Made by a program: the position numbers and the translations under genes | Assembly (NCBI RefSeq): GCF_024707505.1 | Contig: NZ_CP102604.1 | Location: 372,001-436,000 of the forward strand | Source of the DNA: Pantoea sp. SOD02 | GTDB taxonomy: Bacteria > Pseudomonadota > Gammaproteobacteria > Enterobacterales > Enterobacteriaceae | Length of the DNA stretch: 64,000 bases | Reading direction: 5' to 3' | Shown here: positions 41,092 to 49,288 of the stretch, piece after piece | How the letters are laid out: each line of letters opens with the position of its first letter | Position numbering within the stretch: position 1 is the first letter of the stretch | Notes under the pieces: model-generated | What the model saw: the letters and a program-made list of their open reading frames with translations, nothing else | What the model was told of the DNA's origin: nothing | Database searches by the model: none

Positions 41092-42732
41092 ATGAGCCAG
41101 TTTTTTATGCATGAGAAAAATGATCTGGTTAACGAAGCTATCGAAGGGGTTTTGCTGAGCACGCCGTGGCACAACCTCAGTCGCCTCGATCTCGGTGATG
41201 AGATTCGCGTGGTGGTGCGCTCGGACTGGGATAAAAGCAAAGTGGCGCTGATCTCCGGCGGCGGTTCCGGGCATGAACCGGCGCATGCCGGCTTTGTCGG
41301 CAAAGGCATGCTGACGGCAGCGGTGTGCGGTGACATCTTCGCGTCGCCGAGTGTCGATGCGGTGCTGAACGCCATCGTTAACGTCACCGGCGATGCCGGA
41401 TGCCTGCTGATTGTGAAGAACTATACCGGCGATCGCCTCAACTTTGGTTTGGCGGCGGAGAAAGCTAAAAACCTCGGCTACAAAGTTGAGCTGGTGATGG
41501 TGCAGGATGATATCGCGCTGCCGGAAAACCCGCAGCCGCGTGGTATTGCTGGCACCGTGCTGGTGCACAAAATCGCGGGCTTTGCGGCAGAGCAGGGACA
41601 ATCGCTGGATGAGGTTAAAGCGCTGGCACAGCGCGCGATTGATGCCACATCGTCCATCGGTTTAGCTTTCGCCACTTGCCATGTGCCGGGAGAAAAACGT
41701 GATGAACGCGTCGAGCCTGGACATAGCGAGCTTGGCATGGGCATTCACGGCGAGCCGGGTGTTATCACGCTGGATACGCAAGACAGCCGCAACATCACCA
41801 GCATCATGACCGATAAACTGGCGCAGACGCTGCCGGACGGCAAACAGGCGCTGCTGCTGATCAACAATCTCGGTGGTTTCTCGCAGCTGGAGCTGGCGCT
41901 GCTGACGCGTGAAGTGTTGCAGTCGCCGCTGGCGGCACGCATCACCCATCTGTTGGGTCCGGCAACGCTGGTCAGTGCGCTGGATATGAAGGGTTTCTCA
42001 CTGACGCTGCTGGCGCTGGAAGAGCCGTTTTTGGAAGCATTAAACGCGCCGGTTCAGGTGCTGGGTTGGGTGCCAGTGTATGACTTTGCGCCGATCAGTC
42101 TGCAACGTGCTGAGAAGATCGGCAGCGTGCTGGATTTTGATGCCTCTGAGAATGCTGAGGTGGCGAAGATTGTCGCAAGCGTCACGCAGACGCTGATCGA
42201 TCTGGAAAGTGAACTGAATGCGCTGGATGCCAAAGTGGGCGATGGCGATACCGGTTCAACCTTTGCTGCCGGGGCGAAGAAAATTCAGCGCGGTTTACAG
42301 GAAAAACAGCTGCCGCTGGATGAACTGCCAACTTTGCTGGCGCTGATTGGCGAGCAACTGGCCACGGTGATGGGCGGATCGAGTGGCGTGTTGATGTCGA
42401 TTCTGTTCACCAGCGCCGGTCAGCAGCTGGAAGAGGGCAGCGCGCTGCCGCAGGCGCTGATGCACGGGCTGGAACGCATGAAGCATTATGGCGGCGCACA
42501 GCCGGGCCATCGCACTTTAGTGGATGCGTTGCAACCGGCGCTGGAAGCGTTAGTGGCGGGCGAGTCGCTGGCTGTTGCTGCACAAGCGGCGCAGAAAGGT
42601 GCCGACGCCACCGCGAAGATGCAGAGCGCCAAAGCGGGGCGTTCCGCGTATCTGAATCAGCAGAGTTTGGATGGGGTGAAAGATCCGGGCGCGTATGCGA
42701 TTGAGAAGGTGTTTGCGGTGTTGGCGGGTTGA
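41092..42732 (+). CDS. dhaK: ATP-dependent dihydroxyacetone kinase (DhaK-DhaL fusion)
   Basis: The 546-residue enzyme phosphorylates dihydroxyacetone with ATP. Residues 1-330 form the DhaK domain with ALISGGGSGHEPAHAGFVGKGMLTAAVCG near 52-80 and the substrate-binding His219 in GMGIHGEPG, which holds the ketone covalently. After a linker, the DhaL nucleotide domain (about 355-546) carries the Mg-binding VGDGDTGSTFAAGA near 382 and GGAQPGHRTLVDALQPA near 464. This single-chain layout is the Citrobacter/eukaryotic type, not the PTS-dependent DhaKLM of E. coli. GGAG lies before the ATG. A REP pair follows; no glycerol dehydrogenase gene is adjacent. Confidence 0.95.
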   Translation: MSQFFMHEKNDLVNEAIEGVLLSTPWHNLSRLDLGDEIRVVVRSDWDKSKVALISGGGSGHEPAHAGFVGKGMLTAAVCGDIFASPSVDAVLNAIVNVTGDAGCLLIVKNYTGDRLNFGLAAEKAKNLGYKVELVMVQDDIALPENPQPRGIAGTVLVHKIAGFAAEQGQSLDEVKALAQRAIDATSSIGLAFATCHVPGEKRDERVEPGHSELGMGIHGEPGVITLDTQDSRNITSIMTDKLAQTLPDGKQALLLINNLGGFSQLELALLTREVLQSPLAARITHLLGPATLVSALDMKGFSLTLLALEEPFLEALNAPVQVLGWVPVYDFAPISLQRAEKIGSVLDFDASENAEVAKIVASVTQTLIDLESELNALDAKVGDGDTGSTFAAGAKKIQRGLQEKQLPLDELPTLLALIGEQLATVMGGSSGVLMSILFTSAGQQLEEGSALPQALMHGLERMKHYGGAQPGHRTLVDALQPALEALVAGESLAVAAQAAQKGADATAKMQSAKAGRSAYLNQQSLDGVKDPGAYAIEKVFAVLAG

Positions 42733-42740
42733 TGTAGCAA

Positions 42741-42788
42741 GGTCGCCATGAATGGCGACCCTACGTACGGTGCGCATTTATGCGCACC
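42741..42788. repeat. REP pair (family A then family B)
   Basis: GGTCGCCATGAATGGCGACC (42741-42760) with CTAC, then GTAC with GGTGCGCATTTATGCGCACC (42769-42788). The unit lies between the convergent dhaK and sbmA genes. Confidence 0.9.
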
Positions 42789-42805
42789 GTTTCAAAGACC
42801 GCAGC

Positions 42806-44041
42806 TTACTCCGCGGCTTCGCGCATCATCTCTTCGTGCGGAATATCCTGCAAAATCTGCTCGAAACTGCGCAGACGTTTGTAGATCGACATCAGCGTAA
42901 TCAGCGTTGACCACGAAGTGATCAAATACTGGAACGACGAACGCACCTGATCAAACACGTTGGTGATCTGGTTCAACAGGCCGAGTGTAATGGTGCCCGC
43001 CACAATCGACGGAAACAGCACAAACAGCCCGAACACGTTATCCACCTGCAGATACATAATGCGCGTGATGTTGAAGTACAAATAGTGGAAATAGAGGCGG
43101 AAATAGTTCTGACGCACGCGGCTAAACAACTCATGCACCGTCGGCGGTGAAGCGCGTTCAGGATCGTCTTCGCCGTACACCAGCTCTTTACGATAGGCCG
43201 CTTCCACCCGTTGATTACGGAACTCCAGCCCCGGCAGTTTAATCCCCACCAACGCCAGCAGCGCGGTACCAAACAGCGACCACAGCAGCGCGGCAATCAC
43301 CAATGCATACGGAATGCTGCCAAGAATTGGCACCTCTTTGACATGGTGCGACAGCGTGACCAGCACCGGCAGAAACGCCACCAGCGTCATAATCGCCTGA
43401 ATAAAGTTGATGCCCCAATCCTGCAACGTGCCGGCGAAGCGCATGGTGTCTTCCTGCACACGCTGTGCCGCACCCTCAACCAGACGCAGACGCTGCCAGT
43501 TGTGCATGTAGTAATTGTTCATCGCGGTACGCCAGCGGAACACCCAATGGCTGACGAAGAAGGAGTTCATCACGCCAATCACCACCGCGATCAGCGCGAT
43601 ACCGAGAAACGCCAACACTTGCACATAGAACTGGTGGATGGCGACGGAACCGGCTTTGGTCAGCGCCTGTTGAATCATGTCGTAGAACGGGCCGTACCAG
43701 GCGTTGACGCCCACGCCAACTTGCACACCAAACCAGGTGACAAAGATGATCAGAATCGATCCCCACACCGACCAGCGCTGCCACGGATGGTTATCAATCA
43801 CACGCCAGGTGAGCGCGAAGATGCCGGCAACAATCCAGTAATAGGCGTAAAACCACAGTTGGCTGATGTGAATAAAACGGCTGGCATTAGTTGGCAAAGG
43901 TTCGTGCATCGCCGCCTGGAGCGCAGGCCAGCGTGCCGGGAAATCACTGAAAAAGCCGAACCAGGCAAAAATTGCTACTAAACTCCAAATCGCAGCTGAG
44001 CTGAAAAACAGCGTTGGCCGCGGAAAAAAGGACTTAAACAT
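42806..44041 (-). CDS. sbmA: SbmA/BacA peptide antibiotic transporter
   Basis: The 411-residue inner-membrane protein has seven to eight helices and follows SbmA over its length: [13 protein letters not shown] at the start, [64 protein letters not shown] and [25 protein letters not shown]. It is a proton-driven importer of microcin B17/J25, proline-rich peptides and bleomycin. ATG 44041 has GGAG five bases upstream and is preferred over the GTG two codons earlier. It is divergent from the gluconate-type dehydrogenase operon with 296 bases between. Confidence 0.95.
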   Translation of the reverse strand: MFKSFFPRPTLFFSSAAIWSLVAIFAWFGFFSDFPARWPALQAAMHEPLPTNASRFIHISQLWFYAYYWIVAGIFALTWRVIDNHPWQRWSVWGSILIIFVTWFGVQVGVGVNAWYGPFYDMIQQALTKAGSVAIHQFYVQVLAFLGIALIAVVIGVMNSFFVSHWVFRWRTAMNNYYMHNWQRLRLVEGAAQRVQEDTMRFAGTLQDWGINFIQAIMTLVAFLPVLVTLSHHVKEVPILGSIPYALVIAALLWSLFGTALLALVGIKLPGLEFRNQRVEAAYRKELVYGEDDPERASPPTVHELFSRVRQNYFRLYFHYLYFNITRIMYLQVDNVFGLFVLFPSIVAGTITLGLLNQITNVFDQVRSSFQYLITSWSTLITLMSIYKRLRSFEQILQDIPHEEMMREAAE

Positions 44042-44228
44042 AGGCACTCCGCTGTTGTGTGTACTCTTTTATACCGCTTCAGACCTCTATCTGTCTGTTG
44101 TCGGTTGTATCTGACGATGACAGCTTCGCCGCTGCGATGTAAAGCGACAGCGGCAATTGTTAAGTAATTAGTGCGAATTTGTTTCTAAGAACTAAATTAT
44201 CCACAGCAATGGTGTTACAATATTTGCG

Positions 44229-44244
44229 CTGTTACCGGTAACAG
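44229..44244. promoter_or_regulatory. GntR-type operator palindrome
   Basis: CTGTTACCGGTAACAG is a perfect 16-bp palindrome that matches the enteric GntR/IdnR box ATGTTA-N4-TAACAT in TGTTA/TAACA and spacing. It lies 94 bases upstream of the gluconate-type dehydrogenase operon, as expected for gluconate-relieved repression. Confidence 0.7.
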
Positions 44245-44337
44245 TGCTGCTGTATCCCTTAAGCTATCAATAAAAAAACAATACAACGCAACTACTTAAC
44301 TTTCATGCCGCATTATATGTGGTACTGAGGCAATGTC

Positions 44338-45072
44338 ATGTCAGAACAAAAAAATGGTCACACTCGCAGGGATTTTCTGCTGAGAACCATCACCCTGGCG
44401 CCGGCAATAGCGGTGGGCAGTACGGCGATGGGCGCACTGGTGGCACCGATGGCCGCTGGGGCAGCAGAACAAAACGCATCACCACAACAGGCGCGTAGCT
44501 ACCAGCCAACCTGGTTCACCGCCGAAGAGTTTGCCTTTATCACCGCGGCCGTGGCGCGCCTGATCCCCAACGATGAACGCGGTCCTGGCGCACTTGAAGC
44601 TGGCGTGCCGGAGTTTATCGATCGTCAAATGAACACGCCGTATGCCACCGGTAACAACTGGTACATGCAAGGCCCGTTCAATCCCGATCTGCCAAAAGAG
44701 TTGGGTTATCAGCTGCCGCTGGTGCCGCAGCAGATCTACCGTCTCGGCCTCGCCGATGCCGATGGCTGGAGCAAAAAGCAGCATGGCAAAGTGTTTGCCG
44801 AGCTGACGGGCGAACAGCAGGACGCGCTGCTCACCGCGTTTGAAAGCGGCACGGCCGAGTTCCCGCAGTTGCCGGCGAAAACCTTCTTCTCCTTCCTGCT
44901 GCAAAACACCCGCGAGGGTTATTTCAGCGATCCCATCCACGGCGGCAATCAGGGCATGGTGGGCTGGAAGCTGATTGGCTTCCCAGGCGCGCGCGCTGAC
45001 TTTATGGATTGGGTGGAGCGCGGTGAACGTTATCCGTTCCCGTCAGTGGATATTCGCGGGGAGAGGACGTAA
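44338..45072 (+). CDS. Gluconate 2-dehydrogenase-type small (gamma) subunit, Tat-exported
   Basis: The 244-residue precursor has a twin-arginine signal with Arg10-Arg11 (TRRDFLLR) and a hydrophobic run up to AAGAAEQ, then the gluconate_2-dh3 domain ([39 protein letters not shown]). In these complexes the small subunit escorts the folded flavoprotein, which lacks its own signal, through the Tat pathway. Two bases separate its stop from the flavoprotein GTG start, so they are coupled. A GntR-type palindrome precedes it. Sequence alone does not tell gluconate from 2-ketogluconate specificity. Confidence 0.9.
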   Translation: MSEQKNGHTRRDFLLRTITLAPAIAVGSTAMGALVAPMAAGAAEQNASPQQARSYQPTWFTAEEFAFITAAVARLIPNDERGPGALEAGVPEFIDRQMNTPYATGNNWYMQGPFNPDLPKELGYQLPLVPQQIYRLGLADADGWSKKQHGKVFAELTGEQQDALLTAFESGTAEFPQLPAKTFFSFLLQNTREGYFSDPIHGGNQGMVGWKLIGFPGARADFMDWVERGERYPFPSVDIRGERT

Positions 45073-45074
45073 GC

Positions 45075-46859
45075 GTGGCAAATGAATTGAAAAAAGTGGA
45101 TGCGGTCGTCGTCGGTTTCGGCTGGGCGGGCGCCATCATGGCGAAAGAGCTGACCGAAGCGGGCCTGAATGTGGTGGCGCTGGAGCGCGGTCCGCATCGC
45201 GATACCTATCCGGATGGATCTTATCCGCAGTCGATTGACGAACTGACCTATAACATCCGCAAAAAGCTGTTCCAGGATCTATCGAAAAGCACCGTGACCA
45301 TTCGTCACGATGCCTCGCAAACCGCCGTACCTTATCGCCAGCTGGCGGCATTTCTGCCCGGTACCGGCACCGGCGGCGCGGGTTTGCACTGGTCAGGCGT
45401 GCACTTCCGCGTTGACCCGGTTGAGCTGAACCTGCGCAGCCATTACGAGCAGCGTTACGGTAAAAACTTCATCCCGGAAGGCATGACGATTCAGGATTTC
45501 GGCGTCAACTATGACGAGCTGGAACCCTTCTTCGATCAGGCCGAGAAAGTGTTCGGTACCTCGGGCAGCGCCTGGTCGATCAAAGGCAAGCTGCTGGGCA
45601 AAGAGAAGGGCGGCAATCCATACGCGCCAGATCGTTCCAGCGACTTTCCGCTGCCGGCGCAGAAGCGCACTTACTCGGCGCAGTTGTTCGCGCAAGCGGC
45701 GGAATCAGTGGGTTATCACCCTTATGATATGCCGTCGGCCAACACCTCAGGCCCGTACACCAACACTTACGGCGCACAGATGGGGCCGTGCAACTTCTGC
45801 GGTTTCTGCAGCGGTTACGCCTGCTACATGTATTCCAAAGCCTCGCCGAACGTCAACATCCTGCCCGCGCTGCGCCAGGAACCGAAGTTCGAGCTGCGCA
45901 ACAACTCCTACGTGCTGCGCGTTAATCTGACCGACGATAAAAAACGCGCCACCGGCGTGACCTATCTGGATGGTCAGGGCCGCGAAGTGGTGCAGCCTGC
46001 GGATCTGGTAATCCTGTCGGCGTTCCAGTTCCACAACGTGCACTTGATGCTGCTTTCCGGCATCGGCAAGCCGTATAACCCGATTTCCAACGAAGGTGTG
46101 GTCGGCCGTAACTTTGCCTATCAGAACATCTCGACGCTGAAAGCGCTGTTCGACAAGAACACCACCACCAACCCGTTTATCGGTGCCGGTGGCGCAGGTG
46201 TGGCAGTGGATGATTTCAACGCCGACAACTTTGATCACGGTCCGCACGGCTTTGTGGGCGGTTCGCCATTCTGGGTCAATCAGGCCGGTACCAAGCCGAT
46301 TTCCGGTTTGCCGACGCCGAAAGGCACGCCAAACTGGGGCAGCCAGTGGAAATCGGCGGTCGCGGATACCTACAACCATCACATCTCGATGGATGCGCAC
46401 GGCGCGCACCAGTCTTATCGCGCCAACTATCTCGATCTCGATCCGAACTACAAAGATGCCTACGGCCAGCCGCTGCTGCGTATGACCTTTGACTGGCAGG
46501 ATAACGACATCAAGATGGCGCAGTTCATGATCGGCAAAATGCGCAAAATTACCGAAGCGATGAACCCGAAAATGATCATCGGCGGCGCGAAAGGGCCGGG
46601 CTCGCACTTCGATACCACCGTGTATCAAACCACGCACATGAGCGGCGGCGCGATCATGGGTGAAGATCCGAAAACCAGCGCGGTGAACCGTTATCTGCAG
46701 AGCTGGGATGTGTCGAACGTGTTTGTGCCAGGCGCTTCGGCGTTCCCACAGGGACTCGGCTATAACCCAACGGGCATGGTCGCAGCGTTGACCTATTGGT
46801 CAGCCAAAGCGATTCGTGAACAGTATCTGAAAAACCCCGGCCCGCTGGTACAGGCATAA
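45075..46859 (+). CDS. Gluconate/2-ketogluconate dehydrogenase flavoprotein (alpha) subunit, GMC family
   Basis: The 594-residue oxidoreductase has an N-terminal FAD Rossmann motif with GFGWAG at 14-19 and an acidic ALERG end. The flavin-contact region is GTGTGGAGLHWSGVHFRV near 96-113. A Cys-rich stretch GPCNFCGFCSGYACY near 238-252 may hold an iron-sulphur cluster, as reported for this enzyme group. C-terminal motifs are THMSGGAIMG and GASAFPQGLGYNPTGMVAALTYW. It has no signal and should travel with the Tat small subunit. It oxidises a sugar acid at the periplasmic face and passes electrons to the cytochrome encoded next. Start: GTG at 45075 after GAGAGGA. Confidence 0.9.
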   Translation: MANELKKVDAVVVGFGWAGAIMAKELTEAGLNVVALERGPHRDTYPDGSYPQSIDELTYNIRKKLFQDLSKSTVTIRHDASQTAVPYRQLAAFLPGTGTGGAGLHWSGVHFRVDPVELNLRSHYEQRYGKNFIPEGMTIQDFGVNYDELEPFFDQAEKVFGTSGSAWSIKGKLLGKEKGGNPYAPDRSSDFPLPAQKRTYSAQLFAQAAESVGYHPYDMPSANTSGPYTNTYGAQMGPCNFCGFCSGYACYMYSKASPNVNILPALRQEPKFELRNNSYVLRVNLTDDKKRATGVTYLDGQGREVVQPADLVILSAFQFHNVHLMLLSGIGKPYNPISNEGVVGRNFAYQNISTLKALFDKNTTTNPFIGAGGAGVAVDDFNADNFDHGPHGFVGGSPFWVNQAGTKPISGLPTPKGTPNWGSQWKSAVADTYNHHISMDAHGAHQSYRANYLDLDPNYKDAYGQPLLRMTFDWQDNDIKMAQFMIGKMRKITEAMNPKMIIGGAKGPGSHFDTTVYQTTHMSGGAIMGEDPKTSAVNRYLQSWDVSNVFVPGASAFPQGLGYNPTGMVAALTYWSAKAIREQYLKNPGPLVQA

Positions 46860-46870
46860 GGAACACGGCG

Positions 46871-48190
46871 ATGATCAAAAGCATTTTAGCCCTGTTTCTG
46901 GGCACGATGACGTTCGCCGCAGTGGCGGACGAGGCAGGTTCGGACGCGTTGGTGAAGCGCGGTGAGTATCTGGCGCGCGCGGGCGACTGCGTGGCCTGTC
47001 ACAGCACCGAAGGCGGTAAACCCTTTGCCGGTGGACTGCCGATGGCGACGCCGATCGGCACCATTTACTCCACCAACATCACGCCGGACAAAGCCAACGG
47101 GATTGGTGAGTACAGCTATGACGACTTCCAGAAAGCAGTGCGTCACGGCGTAGCGAAAAACGGCGACACGCTCTATCCAGCGATGCCGTATCCGTCTTAC
47201 GCGGTGGTCAGCGATGACGACATGAAGGCGCTCTACGCCTACTTCATGCACGGCGTGCAGCCGGTGGCGCAGGCGAACACAGAGAGCGACATTCCGTGGC
47301 CGCTGTCGATGCGTTGGCCGTTAGCCATCTGGCGCGGCATGTTTGCGCCGGACGTGAAAGCGTTCCAGCCGGCGGCACAGGAAGATCCGCAACTGGCACG
47401 CGGTCGCTATCTGGTGGAAGGTCTCGGCCACTGTGGTGCTTGCCATACGCCGCGTAGCATCACCATGCAGGAAAAAGCGCTCAACAACGGCGAAGGCAAC
47501 AACTATCTTGCTGGCAGCAGCGCGCCGGTTGATGGCTGGACCGCCAGCAACCTTCGTGGCGACAACCGCGATGGTTTAGGCCGCTGGAGCGAAGAGGATC
47601 TCAAGCAGTTCCTGCGCTTTGGCCGCAACGATCACACCGCCGTGTTTGGTGGCATGACCGATGTGGTGCAGCACAGCCTGCAGTATCTGAGCGATGACGA
47701 TATCAGCGCGATTGCTAAATATCTGAAATCCCTCGGCGCGAAAGATCCAAATCAGGCGGTGTTTAAGCAGGATGATGCGGTGTCTCAGGCGTTGTGGAAA
47801 GGTGACGACAGCCAGCCAGGCGCATCGACTTATGTCGATAGCTGCGCGGCGTGCCACAAAACCGACGGCAGCGGCTATCAGCGCTTCTACCCCGCGCTGC
47901 GCGGCAATCCGGTGGTGATGGCAGACGATCCAACCTCGCTGATTCATATCGTATTGGTTGGCGGCACTTTACCTGGCGTGCAAGGCGCACCCACGGCGAT
48001 CACCATGCCGGCGTTCGGCTGGCGCCTGAACGATCAGCAGGTAGCGGACGTGGTGAACTTTATCCGTGGCAGCTGGGGCAATGGCGTGAAGTCGAGCGTT
48101 TCTGCGAAGGATGTGGCGGCGCTGCGTAAAGATGAAGCCGTGCAGCCGAAGCAGGGTAATGCGGATATTAAGGTGTTGGAAGGGCAGTAG
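46871..48190 (+). CDS. Tri-haem cytochrome c subunit of the gluconate-type dehydrogenase
   Basis: The 439-residue precursor has a Sec signal (MIKSILALFLGTMTFAAVA) and three c-type haem motifs: Cys40-x-x-Cys43-His44, Cys188-Gly-Ala-Cys191-His192 and Cys325-Ala-Ala-Cys328-His329. A polar C-terminal tail follows. This is the family layout of the membrane-associated cytochrome that takes electrons from the FAD subunit and reduces ubiquinone. AAGGAACA precedes the ATG. It is the last gene of the three-gene operon, closed by a strong terminator. Together with gcd it predicts energy-yielding periplasmic glucose oxidation. Confidence 0.93.
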   Translation: MIKSILALFLGTMTFAAVADEAGSDALVKRGEYLARAGDCVACHSTEGGKPFAGGLPMATPIGTIYSTNITPDKANGIGEYSYDDFQKAVRHGVAKNGDTLYPAMPYPSYAVVSDDDMKALYAYFMHGVQPVAQANTESDIPWPLSMRWPLAIWRGMFAPDVKAFQPAAQEDPQLARGRYLVEGLGHCGACHTPRSITMQEKALNNGEGNNYLAGSSAPVDGWTASNLRGDNRDGLGRWSEEDLKQFLRFGRNDHTAVFGGMTDVVQHSLQYLSDDDISAIAKYLKSLGAKDPNQAVFKQDDAVSQALWKGDDSQPGASTYVDSCAACHKTDGSGYQRFYPALRGNPVVMADDPTSLIHIVLVGGTLPGVQGAPTAITMPAFGWRLNDQQVADVVNFIRGSWGNGVKSSVSAKDVAALRKDEAVQPKQGNADIKVLEGQ

Positions 48191-48195
48191 TTAGT

Positions 48196-48220
48196 AGGAG
48201 GCCCAGGTGGCCTCCTTTTT
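48196..48220 (+). terminator. Terminator of the dehydrogenase operon
   Basis: AGGAGGCC (48196-48203) pairs with GGCCTCCT (48209-48216) around five bases, followed by a T-run. Confidence 0.92.
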
Positions 48221-48222
48221 GA

Positions 48223-48417
48223 TTACCATTTCTTTTTAATAATATAAAAGTCAATGACAAGGACAATTAAAGTGAAAATACTCGTTGCTCCCCATTCATA
48301 TCCGGGGAAAAAATGATGAATCAATACGCAAAATGAAATTATTAATGTAATAGGTATCCATACCGTTAAAACGCTCCAGGCAAAGTCGCGTAAAAATTTC
48401 TTAGTAAATATCATCAT
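48223..48417 (-). CDS. Small two-helix membrane protein, candidate immunity protein
   Basis: The 64-residue protein has a basic start (MMIFTKKFLRDF), two hydrophobic helices (WSVLTVWIPITLIISFCVLIHHFF and ATSIFTLIVLVIDFYII) and a lysine-rich end (KKKW), so both ends are probably cytoplasmic. I recognise no family. Its ATG overlaps the stop of the upstream gene (ATGA at 48414-48417) with GAGG five bases upstream, showing tight coupling. The DNA is AT-rich compared with all neighbours. A tiny inner-membrane protein coupled to a soluble partner fits an immunity role against a pore-forming toxin (inference). Confidence 0.7.
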   Translation of the reverse strand: MMIFTKKFLRDFAWSVLTVWIPITLIISFCVLIHHFFPGYEWGATSIFTLIVLVIDFYIIKKKW

Positions 48418-49097
48418 GAAGACCTCAGTAATTCTTTAAGATCTTTAATGGTGTTATTAAGGTTGGAAGAGGGAAAGCTAACGCGTTTAAATACTGGTTC
48501 AATTAGAAAGTACATCATCTCAAGTCCCTCATGGCGTAAAATAGCATAATATCTAGTATCCATGATTAATAACCGATCAGCAGACTCGGAAGCTTCCTGT
48601 ATTACGCCATATGCACCTAGTAATGTTGATGCTGTAAGGGATGTTTTAAATGTTATCACCTGGAACATACTGAATCCGCGACTTATCGTACGGGATATTG
48701 CGTAAGCTAAAGATCTGTTTGTTAACTGAGATGCGGAAATTTTATTTCCTGTGTAGGTTAGAGCTCTAATTATCTTTGCAATATCTTGTTCTGAAAAATA
48801 ACTCATGCGATGTTCAATGTAGAGTTGAACCATATCAAGGATCAGATCATGGCGTTTTATGAATTGATAAACACCTAACATAAAACGAACATCTTCATCT
48901 TTTAGTTTTGAGCAAACGTTTTGATAATTATCGAAAATACAAGACGAGTACCAAGTAAGTCGTATTGCTCCATCTTGAATTCTCCCTAATTGCTTATCAA
49001 CGTCTTTACCGACACCGTTAAATGCTTTGTCTAGCTTAAGAGCCAGTGTTTTCTCTGCGGATAAACTATCCACTATAACTTGATTGTAGTTTTGCAT
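48414..49097 (-). CDS. Uncharacterised AT-rich gene, candidate toxin or effector
   Basis: The 227-residue protein matches no family I know. It has no signal peptide, no recognisable catalytic motif, and a helical look. The first half is polar (SLSAEKTLALKLDKAFNGVGKDVDKQLGRIQDGAIRLTWYS). The middle holds an amphipathic to hydrophobic stretch, FSMFQVITFKTSLTASTLLGAYGVI at about 140-165. The tail reads LKDLKELL-like. Low GC sets it apart from the flanking operons, which suggests transfer. ATG 49097 with AAAAGG is preferred over a TTG 13 codons upstream. It overlaps a two-helix membrane protein gene. Size and layout recall the Serratia Ssp6/Sip6 effector-immunity pair; this is inference. Confidence 0.6.
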   Translation of the reverse strand: MQNYNQVIVDSLSAEKTLALKLDKAFNGVGKDVDKQLGRIQDGAIRLTWYSSCIFDNYQNVCSKLKDEDVRFMLGVYQFIKRHDLILDMVQLYIEHRMSYFSEQDIAKIIRALTYTGNKISASQLTNRSLAYAISRTISRGFSMFQVITFKTSLTASTLLGAYGVIQEASESADRLLIMDTRYYAILRHEGLEMMYFLIEPVFKRVSFPSSNLNNTIKDLKELLRSS

Positions 49098-49215
49098 ATT
49101 CCTTTTCTCATTCCTGCTCCATGACAATAACCACAATATATATATTGTTTATGGGTGTTACTATCACAATATGATTATTTGATGGACAAGAAGGAGTAGG
49201 TGTGGTTTTTTGCTC

Positions 49216-49280
49216 GGTCGGCATGAATGCCGACCCTACAAAACCGCACCGCACATGTAGGGTGCGCATTCATGCGCACC
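49216..49280. repeat. REP pair (variant C then family B)
   Basis: GGTCGGCATGAATGCCGACC (49216-49235) with CTAC, then GTAG with GGTGCGCATTCATGCGCACC (49261-49280). The first stem differs from family A by a compensated base pair. Confidence 0.9.
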
Positions 49281-49288
49281 TGCAATCT

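Noticed and set aside
49216..49280. REP hairpins considered as rho-independent terminators
   Set aside because: They lack U-runs and occur in both orientations with GTAG/CTAC tails, so they fit REP elements better.
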